Source of the DNA: Paraburkholderia sp. CNPSo 3272
GTDB taxonomy: Bacteria > Pseudomonadota > Gammaproteobacteria > Burkholderiales > Burkholderiaceae
Assembly: GCF_024206495.1 (NCBI RefSeq)
Contig: NZ_JAMBPQ010000006.1
Span: 248,001-312,000 of the forward strand
Reading direction: 5' to 3'
DNA: 64,000 nt
The translations under genes and the position numbers were made by a program. The notes beneath the pieces were generated by a model, which searched no databases, was not told the DNA's origin, and saw only the letters and a list, made by a program, of their open reading frames with translations. Numbering within the stretch: the first letter of the stretch is position 1; every line of letters begins with the position of its first letter. Positions 24,427 to 33,615 of the stretch are shown here, one piece after another.

Positions 24427-26169
24427 TCAGTGCGAGTGGCTCGGCACGTCCGAGCCGCGGCAGCCCACCAGGAAGTCGAAATCGCAACCCTCGTCGGCCT
24501 GCAACACGTGCTCGACATAAAGCTTGCGATAACCGCTGCGATCGGCGGGGATGGGACGCTGGTTCGCGGCCCACTTGTCGAGCCGCGCGACGATCGCCTC
24601 GTCGCTGATATCTACACGCAATACGCCCTTCTCGCAGTCGAGCTCGATCCAGTCGCCGTCGCGCACGATCGCGAGCGGGCCGCCCGCGCGCGCTTCAGGG
24701 GCCACGTGCAGCACCACCGTGCCGTACGCCGTGCCGCTCATGCGCGCGTCCGACACGCGCACCATGTCGGTCACGCCCTGCGCAAGAAGCTTGGGCGGCA
24801 GGCCCATGTTGCCCACCTCAGCCATGCCCGGATAGCCCTTGGGCCCGCAGTTCTTCAAGACGAGCACGGAATCGGCCGTGACGTCGAGATCGGGGTCGGC
24901 GATGCGCGCCTTGTAGTCGTCGAAGTTCTCGAACACCACGGCGGGCCCGCGATGTTTCAACAGCTTCTGCGTGGCCGCCGACGGCTTCAACACCGCGCCG
25001 TTCGGTGCGAGATTGCCGCGCAGCACGCACAGCGCGCCGTCTTTCACGAGCGGATTGTCGAGCGGGCGAATCACTTCGGCATTGTGAATGGGCGCTTCGC
25101 GCACGTTTTCCCACAGCGTTTTGCCGTTCGCCGTGAGCGCATCGGGATGCGGCAGTAGATTCGCTTCGCCGAGGCGACGCAGGACGGCGGGCAAGCCGCC
25201 CGCGTAATAGAACTCCTCCATCAGAAAGCGGCCCGACGGCTGCAGGTCGACGATAGTCGGCGTACCTTGCCCGATGCGCGTCCAGTCGTCGAGTTCAAGC
25301 GGCACGCCGATGCGTCCCGCGATCGCCTTCAGGTGGATCGCCGCATTGGTCGAGCCGCCGATCGCCGCGTTCGTGCGAATAGCGTTCTCGAACGCCGCGC
25401 GCGTGAGCAGCTTCGAGAGGCGCAGGTCTTCGAGCGCCATCTCCACGATGCGCATGCCCGACATATGCGCGAGCACGTAGCGGCGCGCGTCCACGGCCGG
25501 AATCGCCGCGTTGTGCGGCAGCGTGACGCCCAGCGCTTCGGCCATGCACGCCATGGTCGACGCCGTACCCATGGTGTTGCAGGTGCCCGCCGAGCGCGAC
25601 ATGCCCGACTCCGCCGACATGAACTCGTGGATCGAAATCTTGCCCGCCTTCACCTGCTCGCTCAGTTGCCACACCACCGTGCCCGAACCGATATCGCGCC
25701 CTTCGTGCTTGCCGTTGAGCATCGGGCCGCCGGTCACGGCTATCGCAGGCACGTCGCAACTGGCCGCGCCCATCAGCAGCGCGGGCGTGGTCTTGTCGCA
25801 GCCCACCAGCAGCACGACGGCATCGACCGGATTGCCTCGTATGGATTCCTCAACATCCATCGAAGCGAGGTTGCGTGTGAACATGGCCGTGGGCCGCAGG
25901 TTCGACTCGCCGTTCGAGAACACAGGAAACTCGACCGGAAATCCGCCGGCTTCGTAGATGCCTCGCTTGACGTGCTCGGCGAGCTTGCGAAAATGCGCGT
26001 TACACGGCGTGAGTTCCGACCACGTATTGCAAATGCCGATAATCGGCTTGCCGGCGAACTCGTGATCCGGGATTCCCTGGTTCTTCATCCAGCTCCGGTA
26101 CATGAAGCCGTTTTTATCCGTGGTGCCGAACCACGCGGCCGAGCGAAGCTTGGGCTTACGGGTGTTCAT
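24427..26169 (-). CDS. IlvD/Edd-family aldonate dehydratase (L-arabinonate dehydratase type), copy 1
   Basis: This iron-sulfur dehydratase (580 residues) removes water from a sugar acid to give a 2-keto-3-deoxy acid. The cluster ligands are visible as Cys in ICNTWSELTPCNAH, GCDKTTPALL and GTCNTMGTAS. The Lys of CDKTTPA and the Ser of DARMSGTAYG are also conserved. The WFGTTDKNGFMYRSW start and overall length match the L-arabinonate dehydratase group rather than valine-pathway IlvD. I chose ATG 26169 by comparison with its paralogue at 42422-44173. A GTG at 26181 is in frame. It diverges from the ytfQRT-yjfF importer genes, so it may act on a sugar acid derived from that substrate, such as galactonate, fuconate or arabinonate. 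Confidence 0.9.
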   Translation of the reverse strand: MNTRKPKLRSAAWFGTTDKNGFMYRSWMKNQGIPDHEFAGKPIIGICNTWSELTPCNAHFRKLAEHVKRGIYEAGGFPVEFPVFSNGESNLRPTAMFTRNLASMDVEESIRGNPVDAVVLLVGCDKTTPALLMGAASCDVPAIAVTGGPMLNGKHEGRDIGSGTVVWQLSEQVKAGKISIHEFMSAESGMSRSAGTCNTMGTASTMACMAEALGVTLPHNAAIPAVDARRYVLAHMSGMRIVEMALEDLRLSKLLTRAAFENAIRTNAAIGGSTNAAIHLKAIAGRIGVPLELDDWTRIGQGTPTIVDLQPSGRFLMEEFYYAGGLPAVLRRLGEANLLPHPDALTANGKTLWENVREAPIHNAEVIRPLDNPLVKDGALCVLRGNLAPNGAVLKPSAATQKLLKHRGPAVVFENFDDYKARIADPDLDVTADSVLVLKNCGPKGYPGMAEVGNMGLPPKLLAQGVTDMVRVSDARMSGTAYGTVVLHVAPEARAGGPLAIVRDGDWIELDCEKGVLRVDISDEAIVARLDKWAANQRPIPADRSGYRKLYVEHVLQADEGCDFDFLVGCRGSDVPSHSH

Positions 26170-26193
26170 GGCTTTGCCCACTTAGTGAGAAAG

Positions 26194-26280
26194 TGCTATA
26201 AATAGCATGACTATATGGACCGCGATTATCGGGAAAACGCTAATCGAAACCGTTCCGGTGGTTGCATATAGTTTGTCTAT
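26194..26280. promoter_or_regulatory. Divergent control region with two ATAG-N5-CTAT inverted repeats
   Basis: Between the dehydratase gene and ytfQ lie two copies of the same inverted repeat, ATAGCATGACTAT (26202-26214) and ATAGTTTGTCTAT (26268-26280), 66 bases apart. A further palindrome, TGCTATAAATAGCA, at 26194-26207 overlaps the first. Paired identical operators in a divergent sugar-gene promoter suggest looping or double occupancy by one regulator. The GntR protein encoded at the end of the ytf/frc-like cluster is a reasonable candidate. This is an inference. Confidence 0.5.
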
Positions 26281-26437
26281 TGTGGTCAGCAGGGGCGGCC
26301 AACGGTATACCGCAAGGATATAACCGGCGGCCAGGGATGGCGCGATACTTCTCGTGATACTGTCCGGCCGTGATGGACGCGGGTGTAGCGCCATGAATTA
26401 AAGAAATACAACGCGCAGAGCTACATCGGAGACACGC

Positions 26438-27406
26438 ATGAAACTGGCAACACGCATGGTAAGCGGGTTGGTCGCTGCGGCGGCCGCTTTCTCGTTGGCG
26501 GCGGGCGTCGCACACGCCGAAGACAAGCAGATTACGCTAGGTTTTGCGCAGGTCGGCGCGGAAAGCGCCTGGCGCACGGCAAACACGGTGTCGGTCAAAC
26601 AGGCCGCCAAAGACGCCGGCATCAACCTCAAGTTCTCGGACGCCCAGCAGAAGCAGGAAAACCAGATCAAGGCGATCCGCTCGTATATCGCCCAGAAGGT
26701 GGACGTGATCGCGTTCTCGCCCGTGGTCGAATCGGGCTGGGAGCCGGTGCTTCAGGAAGCCAAACGCGCCAAGATTCCCGTGATCCTCACGGACCGCAAC
26801 ATCGACGTGAAGGACCAGTCGCTCTACGTGACGATGATCGGTTCGGACTTCATGGAAGAAGGCCGCCGCGCGGGCAAGTGGCTTGAAGATCACTACAAGG
26901 ACAACCCCGGCCCGATCAATATCGTCGAGCTGCAGGGCACCGTGGGTTCCGCGCCGGCCAACGACCGTCACTCGGGCCTCATGGAAGTGATCAAGAACGA
27001 TCCGAAGTTCAAGATCATCGCGTCGCAAAGCGGCGACTTCACGCTGGCCGGCGGCAAGCAGGTCATGGAAGCGTTTGCGAAGACGTATGGAAACAAGATC
27101 AACGTGGTCTACGCGCATAACGACGACATGGCGCTCGGCGCGATCCAGGCCATGGAAGAAGCCGGCATGAAGCCGGGCAAGGACATCAGCGTCGTGTCGT
27201 TCGACGCCACCAAAGGCGGCTTCCAGGCGATGATCGCCGGCAAGATGAATGTCGACGTGGAGTGCAGCCCGCTGCTCGGGCCGCAGCTCATGAGCGCCGT
27301 GAAGGACGTGGTGGCGGGCAAGCAGTTGCCCAAGCGCATCGTGACGAACGAAACGGTGTTCCCGGAGGACGTGGCGGCACAGGTGCTCCCGTCGCGCAAG
27401 TACTAA
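26438..27406 (+). CDS. ytfQ: Galactofuranose-type ABC importer periplasmic binding protein YtfQ
   Basis: The 322-residue protein has a Sec signal peptide ending AHA near residue 27 and a pentose/hexose-binding (PBP type I) fold. It closely follows E. coli YtfQ: LGFAQVGAESAWR, DAQQKQENQIKAIRSYIAQ, ELQGTVGSAPANDR, SQSGDFT and VYAHNDDMALGAIQAMEEAG. YtfQ binds galactofuranose with lower affinity for galactopyranose, but in Burkholderia relatives other sugars are possible. GGAGA upstream supports the ATG at 26438. It heads a four-gene operon (ytfQRT-yjfF). Confidence 0.93.
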   Translation: MKLATRMVSGLVAAAAAFSLAAGVAHAEDKQITLGFAQVGAESAWRTANTVSVKQAAKDAGINLKFSDAQQKQENQIKAIRSYIAQKVDVIAFSPVVESGWEPVLQEAKRAKIPVILTDRNIDVKDQSLYVTMIGSDFMEEGRRAGKWLEDHYKDNPGPINIVELQGTVGSAPANDRHSGLMEVIKNDPKFKIIASQSGDFTLAGGKQVMEAFAKTYGNKINVVYAHNDDMALGAIQAMEEAGMKPGKDISVVSFDATKGGFQAMIAGKMNVDVECSPLLGPQLMSAVKDVVAGKQLPKRIVTNETVFPEDVAAQVLPSRKY

Positions 27407-27501
27407 ACTTCGCTGCAAGCGGCGCGGCGTGCTTCGTTGCCCTTAGTATTTAAGGAGTTGACTCAGCACACCGCGCGCTCTGGCCTCTTTCACGGTTGCT
27501 T

Positions 27502-29025
27502 ATGAGCGTTGCCCCGATCCTCGAAACCGTCGGTCTTACCCGAACCTTCCCCGGCGTGCGTGCGCTCGACCGGGTCGATTTTCGTCTGTACCCCGGCGAA
27601 ATCCATACGCTGATGGGGCAGAACGGCGCCGGCAAGTCCACGCTCATCAACGTGCTGACCGGCGTGCACCAGCCCGAGGCGGGCGAGATACGCCTCGCGG
27701 GCGAGGCGGTGCACTTCCCGACGCCGCAGATGGCGGAAGCCGCCGGCATCCAGACGCTCTACCAGGAGGTCAATCTCTGCCCGAACCTCTCGGTCGCGGA
27801 GAACATTTTCGCTGGCCGCCAGCCGCGCAAGCGCGGCCTCGGCCTGATCGACTGGAAAACGATTCATCGCCGTGCGGCAGAAGCGCTCGCGGAACTGAAT
27901 CTTTCGCTCGACGTCACGCAGTCGCTCGACACCTACCCCATCGCCATGCAGCAGATGGTGGCGATCGCGCGCGCGGTGTCTGTCGATGCGCGCATTCTCA
28001 TTCTCGACGAACCGACTTCGAGCCTCGACGAAGGCGAAGTCGCGCGCCTGTTCGAGGTGCTGCGCAAGCTGAAAGCGTCGGGCATCGCGATCCTGTTCGT
28101 CACGCATTTTCTCGAGCAGACCTATGCGATCTCCGACCGCATCACGGTAATGCGCAACGGCGAGCGCGAAGGCGAATATCTTGCCGCCGATCTGCCGGTG
28201 CAAACGCTGGTCGCGAAGATGGTGGGCCTGCAGAACGCGGGCGAACGGCTCACGCAAGCCGAAGCCGCACACGGCGAAACGGCGGCAACGAACGCCGAAC
28301 CGTACCTTGCTGCGCAAGGCGTGGCGCGCCGCGGCGTGCTCAATCCGCTCGATCTGGAAGTGCAGCCGGGCCAGATTCTAGGCCTCGCCGGCCTGCTCGG
28401 TTCGGGCCGCACCGAAACCGCGCGCCTGCTGTTCGGCGCGGACAAAGCCGATGCGGGAACGGTGCACATCAATGGCAAAGCGGTGAAGCTTTCTTCGCCG
28501 CGCGACGCGGTGCGCCACGGCATGGCCTATTGTCCCGAAGACCGCAAAAAGGAGGGCATCGTCGCCGATCTGTCGATACGCGAAAACATCGTGCTCGCGC
28601 TGCAGGCGCAACTGGGCTGGTGGCGCATGATCCGGCGCTCGCGCCAGCGCGAACTGGCCAACGAATATATCGAGCAGCTCGGCATCAAGGCGCGCGACGC
28701 CGAGCAGCCTATCGGCCTGCTTTCGGGCGGCAACCAGCAGAAGGTGCTGCTCGCGCGCTGGCTTGCGACGAAGCCGCGTTTGCTGATCCTCGACGAACCC
28801 ACACGCGGCATCGACGTGGCCGCCAAGTTCGAAATCATGGACCGCGTGCGCGCGCTCTGCGCAAAGGGCCTCGGCATTCTGTTCATTTCGTCGGAGATCA
28901 GCGAGGTGGTGCGTGTCTCCGACCGCATCGCCGTGCTGCGCGACCGGCGCAAGGTGGCCGAGCTTTCGGGCGCGGCGCGCTCGGAGCACGAAGTCTACGA
29001 CCTCATTGCCGGAGACCGTCGATGA
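27502..29025 (+). CDS. ytfR: Sugar ABC importer ATPase YtfR (two ATP-binding domains)
   Basis: The 507-residue protein has two fused ATPase domains, as in RbsA/MglA/YtfR. The first has Walker A GQNGAGKST and Walker B LILDEPTSSLDEG. The second lacks a canonical Walker A (GLLGSGRTETARLLFG), as is normal in this family, but has the LSGGNQQK signature and [12 protein letters not shown]. It powers import through the YtfT and YjfF permeases. I chose the ATG at 27502. A TTG six bases upstream is in frame. Its stop overlaps the ytfT start as ATGA, which indicates translational coupling. Confidence 0.93.
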   Translation: MSVAPILETVGLTRTFPGVRALDRVDFRLYPGEIHTLMGQNGAGKSTLINVLTGVHQPEAGEIRLAGEAVHFPTPQMAEAAGIQTLYQEVNLCPNLSVAENIFAGRQPRKRGLGLIDWKTIHRRAAEALAELNLSLDVTQSLDTYPIAMQQMVAIARAVSVDARILILDEPTSSLDEGEVARLFEVLRKLKASGIAILFVTHFLEQTYAISDRITVMRNGEREGEYLAADLPVQTLVAKMVGLQNAGERLTQAEAAHGETAATNAEPYLAAQGVARRGVLNPLDLEVQPGQILGLAGLLGSGRTETARLLFGADKADAGTVHINGKAVKLSSPRDAVRHGMAYCPEDRKKEGIVADLSIRENIVLALQAQLGWWRMIRRSRQRELANEYIEQLGIKARDAEQPIGLLSGGNQQKVLLARWLATKPRLLILDEPTRGIDVAAKFEIMDRVRALCAKGLGILFISSEISEVVRVSDRIAVLRDRRKVAELSGAARSEHEVYDLIAGDRR

Positions 29026-30059
29026 CGCGCCCCGCCCTCCCCGCCTGGCTTTCGCTCGTCATCCGGCATCCGCTGGTGTGGCCCGCGGTGACGCTCATCG
29101 CCCTTTTCGTCGTCGACGTCGTGCATCGCGGCAATTTCCTCTCGATCACGATGCTGGGCGGCCACCTGTTCGGCGCGCCCATCGACATCCTCATGCGCGC
29201 CGCGCCGCTCGTCGTGGTGTCGCTCGGCATGACGCTCGTGATCGCCACGCGCGGCATCGATATTTCCGTGGGCGCCGTGGTGGCGATCGCGGGTGCGGCG
29301 GCCGCCACGGTGCTCGCCGCCGATCCTTCGCGCGTGGGCCTCGCGTTCGGCGCGGCGCTCGCGGTGGGGCTGCTCGCCGGCATCTGGAACGGGCTGCTCG
29401 TCGCGTTCGTCGGCATGCAGCCGATCATCGCCACGCTCATTTTGATGGTGGCTGGCCGCGGTGTGGCGCAGCTGCTCACGGGCGGGCAGATCATCCCCAT
29501 CGGCGCGCCCGGTTATCTCTTCGCGGGCGGCGGCTATTTCGCGCTGATCCCGTGCGCCGTCTGGATCGCGATTGCCGTTACCGCGCTCACCGCGCTCATC
29601 GTCAATCGCACGGCGCTCGGCCTGTTCATCCGCTCGATCGGCGTGAATCCGGTGGCCGCGCGGCTCGCGGGCCTGTCGTCGCAAGCGGTGGTGTTCGGCG
29701 CGTACGCGTTCTGCGGCGTGACCGCCGCGATTGCCGGCATTCTCATCAGCTCGAACGTGCGCAGCGCAGACGGCAACAACGCGGGCCTGCTGCTCGAACT
29801 CGACGCCATTCTCGCCGTGACGCTCGGCGGCACCTCGCTGCTGGGCGGCCGCTTCAGCCTCGCGGGTACGGTGCTCGGCGCGCTCATCATTCAGACGCTC
29901 ACCTACACCACCTATTCGATCGGCGTGCCGCCCGAGGCCACGCTCGTCGTGAAGGCCGTGGTCGTGCTGCTCGTGTGCCTGATCCAGTCGCCCGCCGCGC
30001 GTACCTTCGCTTTTCAACAACTCAAACGCATCGCTCTCGCGCGCCGCGTGCGCGCCTGA
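29022..30059 (+). CDS. ytfT: Sugar ABC importer permease YtfT
   Basis: The 345-residue protein is a multi-span inner-membrane permease of the RbsC/YtfT family, with the motif GMTLVIATRGIDISVGAVVAIAG and the C-terminal TLGGTSLLGGRF segment. It pairs with YjfF to form the channel. The ATG at 29022 overlaps the ytfR stop by four bases. The N-terminus has no signal peptide, and about eight to ten hydrophobic segments follow. Confidence 0.92.
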   Translation: MTRPALPAWLSLVIRHPLVWPAVTLIALFVVDVVHRGNFLSITMLGGHLFGAPIDILMRAAPLVVVSLGMTLVIATRGIDISVGAVVAIAGAAAATVLAADPSRVGLAFGAALAVGLLAGIWNGLLVAFVGMQPIIATLILMVAGRGVAQLLTGGQIIPIGAPGYLFAGGGYFALIPCAVWIAIAVTALTALIVNRTALGLFIRSIGVNPVAARLAGLSSQAVVFGAYAFCGVTAAIAGILISSNVRSADGNNAGLLLELDAILAVTLGGTSLLGGRFSLAGTVLGALIIQTLTYTTYSIGVPPEATLVVKAVVVLLVCLIQSPAARTFAFQQLKRIALARRVRA

Positions 30060-30091
30060 GTCGTCATGCACCCATTCGGGGGAAGCCGAGC

Positions 30092-31237
30092 ATGAACCGC
30101 CCTGCCCTGTCCTTTTCGAACACGCTCGCAGCGTGCCGGCGCGGCGCCACCCGCTTCGTCGATCCGCGCGTGCTGCCCATCGTCGTGACCGTCGTGCTCT
30201 TTGCCGTGCTGTTCGGCTTCGGCTCGGTCATGTACACCGGCTTCTTCTCGCTTCAGGTGGCCTTCGGGCTGCTGGTCGATAACGCGTTCCTGCTGATCGT
30301 CGCCATCGGCATGACGTTCGTGATCATCTCGGGCGGCATCGATCTTTCGGTCGGCGCCGTGGTCGCGCTCACGACGATTCTCTGCGCCGTGGGCACCGAG
30401 AAGCTGCACTGGCCCGTGCTCGTCGTCGTGCCGCTCGTGTTGCTCTGCGGCGCGCTCTATGGCGCGGCAATGGGCGCGCTGATCCACTTCTTCCGGCTGC
30501 AGCCCTTCATCATCACGCTCGCAGGCATGTTCCTGGCGCGCGGCACCTGCTTTCTCATCACCACCGAATCCATCCAGATCAACGATCCCGGTTTTCACGC
30601 GCTCTCCGAATTCAGCATTCCGGTAGGCAGCGGCTCGCTGACCACGGGTTCGCTCACGGCCATCGCCATGCTCGCTGCGGGCATCGTCATCGCGCACTTC
30701 ACGCGTTTCGGGCGCAACGTCTACGCGATCGGCGGCAACGAGCGCTCCGCGCTGCTCATGGGCCTGCCGGTGGCGCGCACCAAGATCGGCGTGTATGCGC
30801 TCTCGGGCTTCTGCTCGGCGCTCGGCGGCGTGGTGTTTACGCTCTACGTGCTCTCGGGCTACGGGCTGCAGGCCCAAGGCATGGAACTCGACGCGATCGC
30901 CGCTACCGTGATCGGCGGCACGCTGCTCACGGGCGGCGTGGGCTATGTGATCGGCTCGGTGTTCGGCGTGGGCATCCTGGGCACGATCCAGACGCTCATT
31001 ACCTTCGACGGCACGCTGAGTTCATGGTGGACGCGCATCGTGATCGGCGCGCTGCTCTGCGCGTTCTGCCTCATGCAGCGCGCGACCGAGCGCCACGCCG
31101 CGCGCCGCAAATCGACGGGCACAGGACGCGGCGCACCGCGCACCGCTCGCCCGCGCACGCAAGCCGCCACGCCGATGGACCAGGCCAAGCTCGCCAGCCC
31201 GCCGCCGCACATGCAGGAGGCAAAAGGCGGTGCGTAA
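30092..31237 (+). CDS. yjfF: Sugar ABC importer permease YjfF with long hydrophilic C-terminal tail
   Basis: The second permease subunit (381 residues) has the ISGGIDLSVGAVVALT motif, FRLQPFIITLAGMFLARGTCFL and ATVIGGTLLTGGVGYV, all typical of YjfF. The transmembrane part ends near residue 328. About 50 further residues form a charged Arg/Pro/Ala-rich tail, RATERHAARRKSTG onward. E. coli YjfF, at about 330 residues, lacks such an extension. The start is 32 bases after ytfT, with GGGGGAAG upstream. It completes the YtfQRT-YjfF importer. Confidence 0.92.
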   Translation: MNRPALSFSNTLAACRRGATRFVDPRVLPIVVTVVLFAVLFGFGSVMYTGFFSLQVAFGLLVDNAFLLIVAIGMTFVIISGGIDLSVGAVVALTTILCAVGTEKLHWPVLVVVPLVLLCGALYGAAMGALIHFFRLQPFIITLAGMFLARGTCFLITTESIQINDPGFHALSEFSIPVGSGSLTTGSLTAIAMLAAGIVIAHFTRFGRNVYAIGGNERSALLMGLPVARTKIGVYALSGFCSALGGVVFTLYVLSGYGLQAQGMELDAIAATVIGGTLLTGGVGYVIGSVFGVGILGTIQTLITFDGTLSSWWTRIVIGALLCAFCLMQRATERHAARRKSTGTGRGAPRTARPRTQAATPMDQAKLASPPPHMQEAKGGA

Positions 31238-31470
31238 GCCGCTTGTCATGGACGATCGTCGCCATGGCAGCGCGTATGGAGTAGTTACGGGTATACATGG
31301 ATTAGGAGGCCTCATCACGCTGCACTAAGATTTTTGCGGTACCGTCGGCGCCTGGCGAACCCATGTTCGCTGCGGATGTCTAGCGCGTTCCCCCGGTACT
31401 GGCCAGTATCTGCACGCTTTTCGACGAAAAGTCGCCTACATCGACCACGATGACAAGACCGGAGGAAAAC

Positions 31471-32574
31471 ATGGCGCAGGATCGGGATGACGCAAAAGAC
31501 GGTAAGAGCTTGATCGACACGGGCCGGCGCGGCCTGATGCAGGGTGCGGGACTGGGCGCGGCGCTTTCGCTGCTCGGTGCGGTGGGCGGCGGCGGATTCA
31601 TTTCCACGGCGCAGGCCGCCGAGTCGGGCTTCCCTTCGCACAAGAAGTGGAAGATCGTGTTCGTCAATCACGTCACCACGAATCCGTTCTTCGTGCCGAC
31701 GCAATACGGCATTCAGGACGCGTGCTCGCTGCTCAACATGGACTACCAGTGGACCGGCTCGGCCACGTCCGACGCGGGCGAAATGGTGCGTGCCGTGAAT
31801 TCGGCCATCGCCGCGAAGGCCGACGCGATCGCAGTGCCGATCGTCGACCCCACCGCCTTCGACAAGCCCATTCAGGCAGCGCTCGACGCGGGCATCCCGG
31901 TCTTCGCGTACAACGCCGATGCGCCGCGCGGCAAGAAGAACCCGCGCCTCGCCTATATCGGCCAGGACCTGTATCTCTCGGGCTACCAGATGGGCGAGCG
32001 CATCGTGAGCCTGATCGACAGCGGCCTCGTCGGCCTGTTCATCGCCACGCCTGGCCAGCTCAACATCCAGCCGCGTCTGGACGGCGCGAGCGACGCCATC
32101 AAGAAGTCCGGCAAGAAGATCGACATCCAGACCGTGGCCACGGGCGCGACCGTCAACGAAGAGCTTTCGAAGATCAAGTCGTTCTACCTGGGCCACCAGG
32201 ACCTCAAAGGCATGTTCGCCGTGGATGCGGGCAGCACGCAGGGCGTCGCGCAGGTGATGAAGGAAAACAACCTGCCTTCGAAGGGCGTGCACGGCGGCGG
32301 CTTCGACCTGCTGCCGACCACGGTTCAGCTCATTCACGAAGGCTACCTCGACTTCACGATCGACCAGCAGCCGTACGTGCAGGGCTTCTACACCGTGATG
32401 CAGGCATTCGTGACGCTCGCCTCGGGCGGACTGGTCGGGCCGGCCGACACGAACACGGGTCTGAAGTTCGTGACGAAGGAAACCGTCGAGCCGTACCTCA
32501 ATACCTCGACGCGTTTCGAAGGCAAGACCACCAAGCCGCAAATCGTTCCGATGAGCGGTGCGATCAAGTCGTAA
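31471..32574 (+). CDS. Sugar ABC importer periplasmic binding protein, FrcB-like
   Basis: The 367-residue product has a twin-arginine-like signal (TGRRGLMQGAGLGAALSLLG) ending AQA near residue 48, then a type I periplasmic-binding fold with IVFVNHVTTNPFFVPTQYGI, VPIVDPTAFDKPI and DFTIDQQPYVQGF. A near-perfect GGAGG five bases before the ATG at 31471 fixes the start. It begins a second importer operon directly after yjfF, with separate permease and single-domain ATPase genes. That is the FrcBCA (fructose/ribose/mannose) layout rather than the RbsA type. The sugar is not known. Confidence 0.9.
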   Translation: MAQDRDDAKDGKSLIDTGRRGLMQGAGLGAALSLLGAVGGGGFISTAQAAESGFPSHKKWKIVFVNHVTTNPFFVPTQYGIQDACSLLNMDYQWTGSATSDAGEMVRAVNSAIAAKADAIAVPIVDPTAFDKPIQAALDAGIPVFAYNADAPRGKKNPRLAYIGQDLYLSGYQMGERIVSLIDSGLVGLFIATPGQLNIQPRLDGASDAIKKSGKKIDIQTVATGATVNEELSKIKSFYLGHQDLKGMFAVDAGSTQGVAQVMKENNLPSKGVHGGGFDLLPTTVQLIHEGYLDFTIDQQPYVQGFYTVMQAFVTLASGGLVGPADTNTGLKFVTKETVEPYLNTSTRFEGKTTKPQIVPMSGAIKS

Positions 32575-32601
32575 TGAACCCAGTGCAATGAACTACGAGT
32601 G

Positions 32602-33615
32602 ATGAACTCTGTGAACGAAACCGGCAAGGCTGAAGTCTCCGCGCGGGCTGTTGTCCGCCCGCGCGGGCAATGGCTCTCCGCGTGGGCGCCCGAGTTGCGT
32701 ATTCTGCTCGTGGCGATGATCCTCGCGGCGTACTTCGAATTTTCAAACCGGGATTTCCTGCTCACCAACGCGAGTCTCGTCAACCTCTCGCAGTTCATCG
32801 CGCCGGTGGCGATCATCGCGTTCGGCGAAATCATGCTGATGATCGGCGGCGACATCGATCTCTCGGCGGGCATGGTGTTCGCCTTCGCGCCGTTCATGAT
32901 GGTGTTCGCCAACGACGCGGGCGCGCCGATGTGGCTCGCCGTGATCGCGGGACTCGTAGCCGCGGGAATTGTCGGCTTCGTGAACGGGGCCGTGACCGTG
33001 TGGCTGCGCCTGCCCTCGTTCGTCACGACGCTCGGCACGCTCTTTCTCATCAACGGCATCACGCTCACCATTTCGCGCGGCACGCCGGTGCAGACGCCGG
33101 GCTCGCCCGAATTCGCGGCCTTCATGGGCGCGTGGGGCTATAGCGAGATCCTCTGGACTATCGTGATCGCCTTTGCCATGCACGTGCTGTTGCGCCACAC
33201 GCGCTGGGGCCTGCATACGCAGGCGGCGGGTGCGAATCCGCTAGGCGCGAGCGAGGCCGGTATTCATGTGAACCGGCTGCGCCTCGGCAACTTCATCATT
33301 GCCGCCGTGCTCGCGGGCTTCACCGGCATTCTGGAAGGCTTTCGCATCACCTCGATCGACCCGCAGGCGGGCGGCAACCAGATCATGTTCCTCGCCGTGG
33401 CTTCGGCCGTGATCGGCGGCACGCCGCTCACGGGCGGCTCGGGCACGATCGTGGGCGGCCTGATCGGCGCGGCGGTGCTCGGCATTCTCAACGACGGCTT
33501 CACGCTCATCGGCATCAACGCGTTCACCTTCAACATCATCCTCGGCGCCGCGATTCTCGCCGCCATGGTCTTCAACATCCACGTTGGGCGCCTGCGCCGC
33601 AAAGGGAGCCGATGA
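32602..33615 (+). CDS. Sugar ABC importer permease, FrcC/RbsC-like
   Basis: The 337-residue permease has the family motif GGDIDLSAGMVFAFAPF, VNGAVTVWLRLPSFVTTLG, and the C-terminal ASAVIGGTPLTGGSGTIVGG. About eight hydrophobic helices can be traced. I chose the ATG at 32602. The GTG immediately before it at 32599 is in frame, and neither has a strong ribosome binding site. The stop overlaps the start of the following ATPase gene (TGATG), so the two are coupled. Confidence 0.9.
   Translation: MNSVNETGKAEVSARAVVRPRGQWLSAWAPELRILLVAMILAAYFEFSNRDFLLTNASLVNLSQFIAPVAIIAFGEIMLMIGGDIDLSAGMVFAFAPFMMVFANDAGAPMWLAVIAGLVAAGIVGFVNGAVTVWLRLPSFVTTLGTLFLINGITLTISRGTPVQTPGSPEFAAFMGAWGYSEILWTIVIAFAMHVLLRHTRWGLHTQAAGANPLGASEAGIHVNRLRLGNFIIAAVLAGFTGILEGFRITSIDPQAGGNQIMFLAVASAVIGGTPLTGGSGTIVGGLIGAAVLGILNDGFTLIGINAFTFNIILGAAILAAMVFNIHVGRLRRKGSR

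Noticed and set aside
24427..26169. Annotating the dehydratases as valine-pathway IlvD
   Set aside because: The WFGTTDKNGFMYRSW start and sugar-operon context fit the aldonate dehydratase branch of the IlvD/Edd family. No ilv genes are near.
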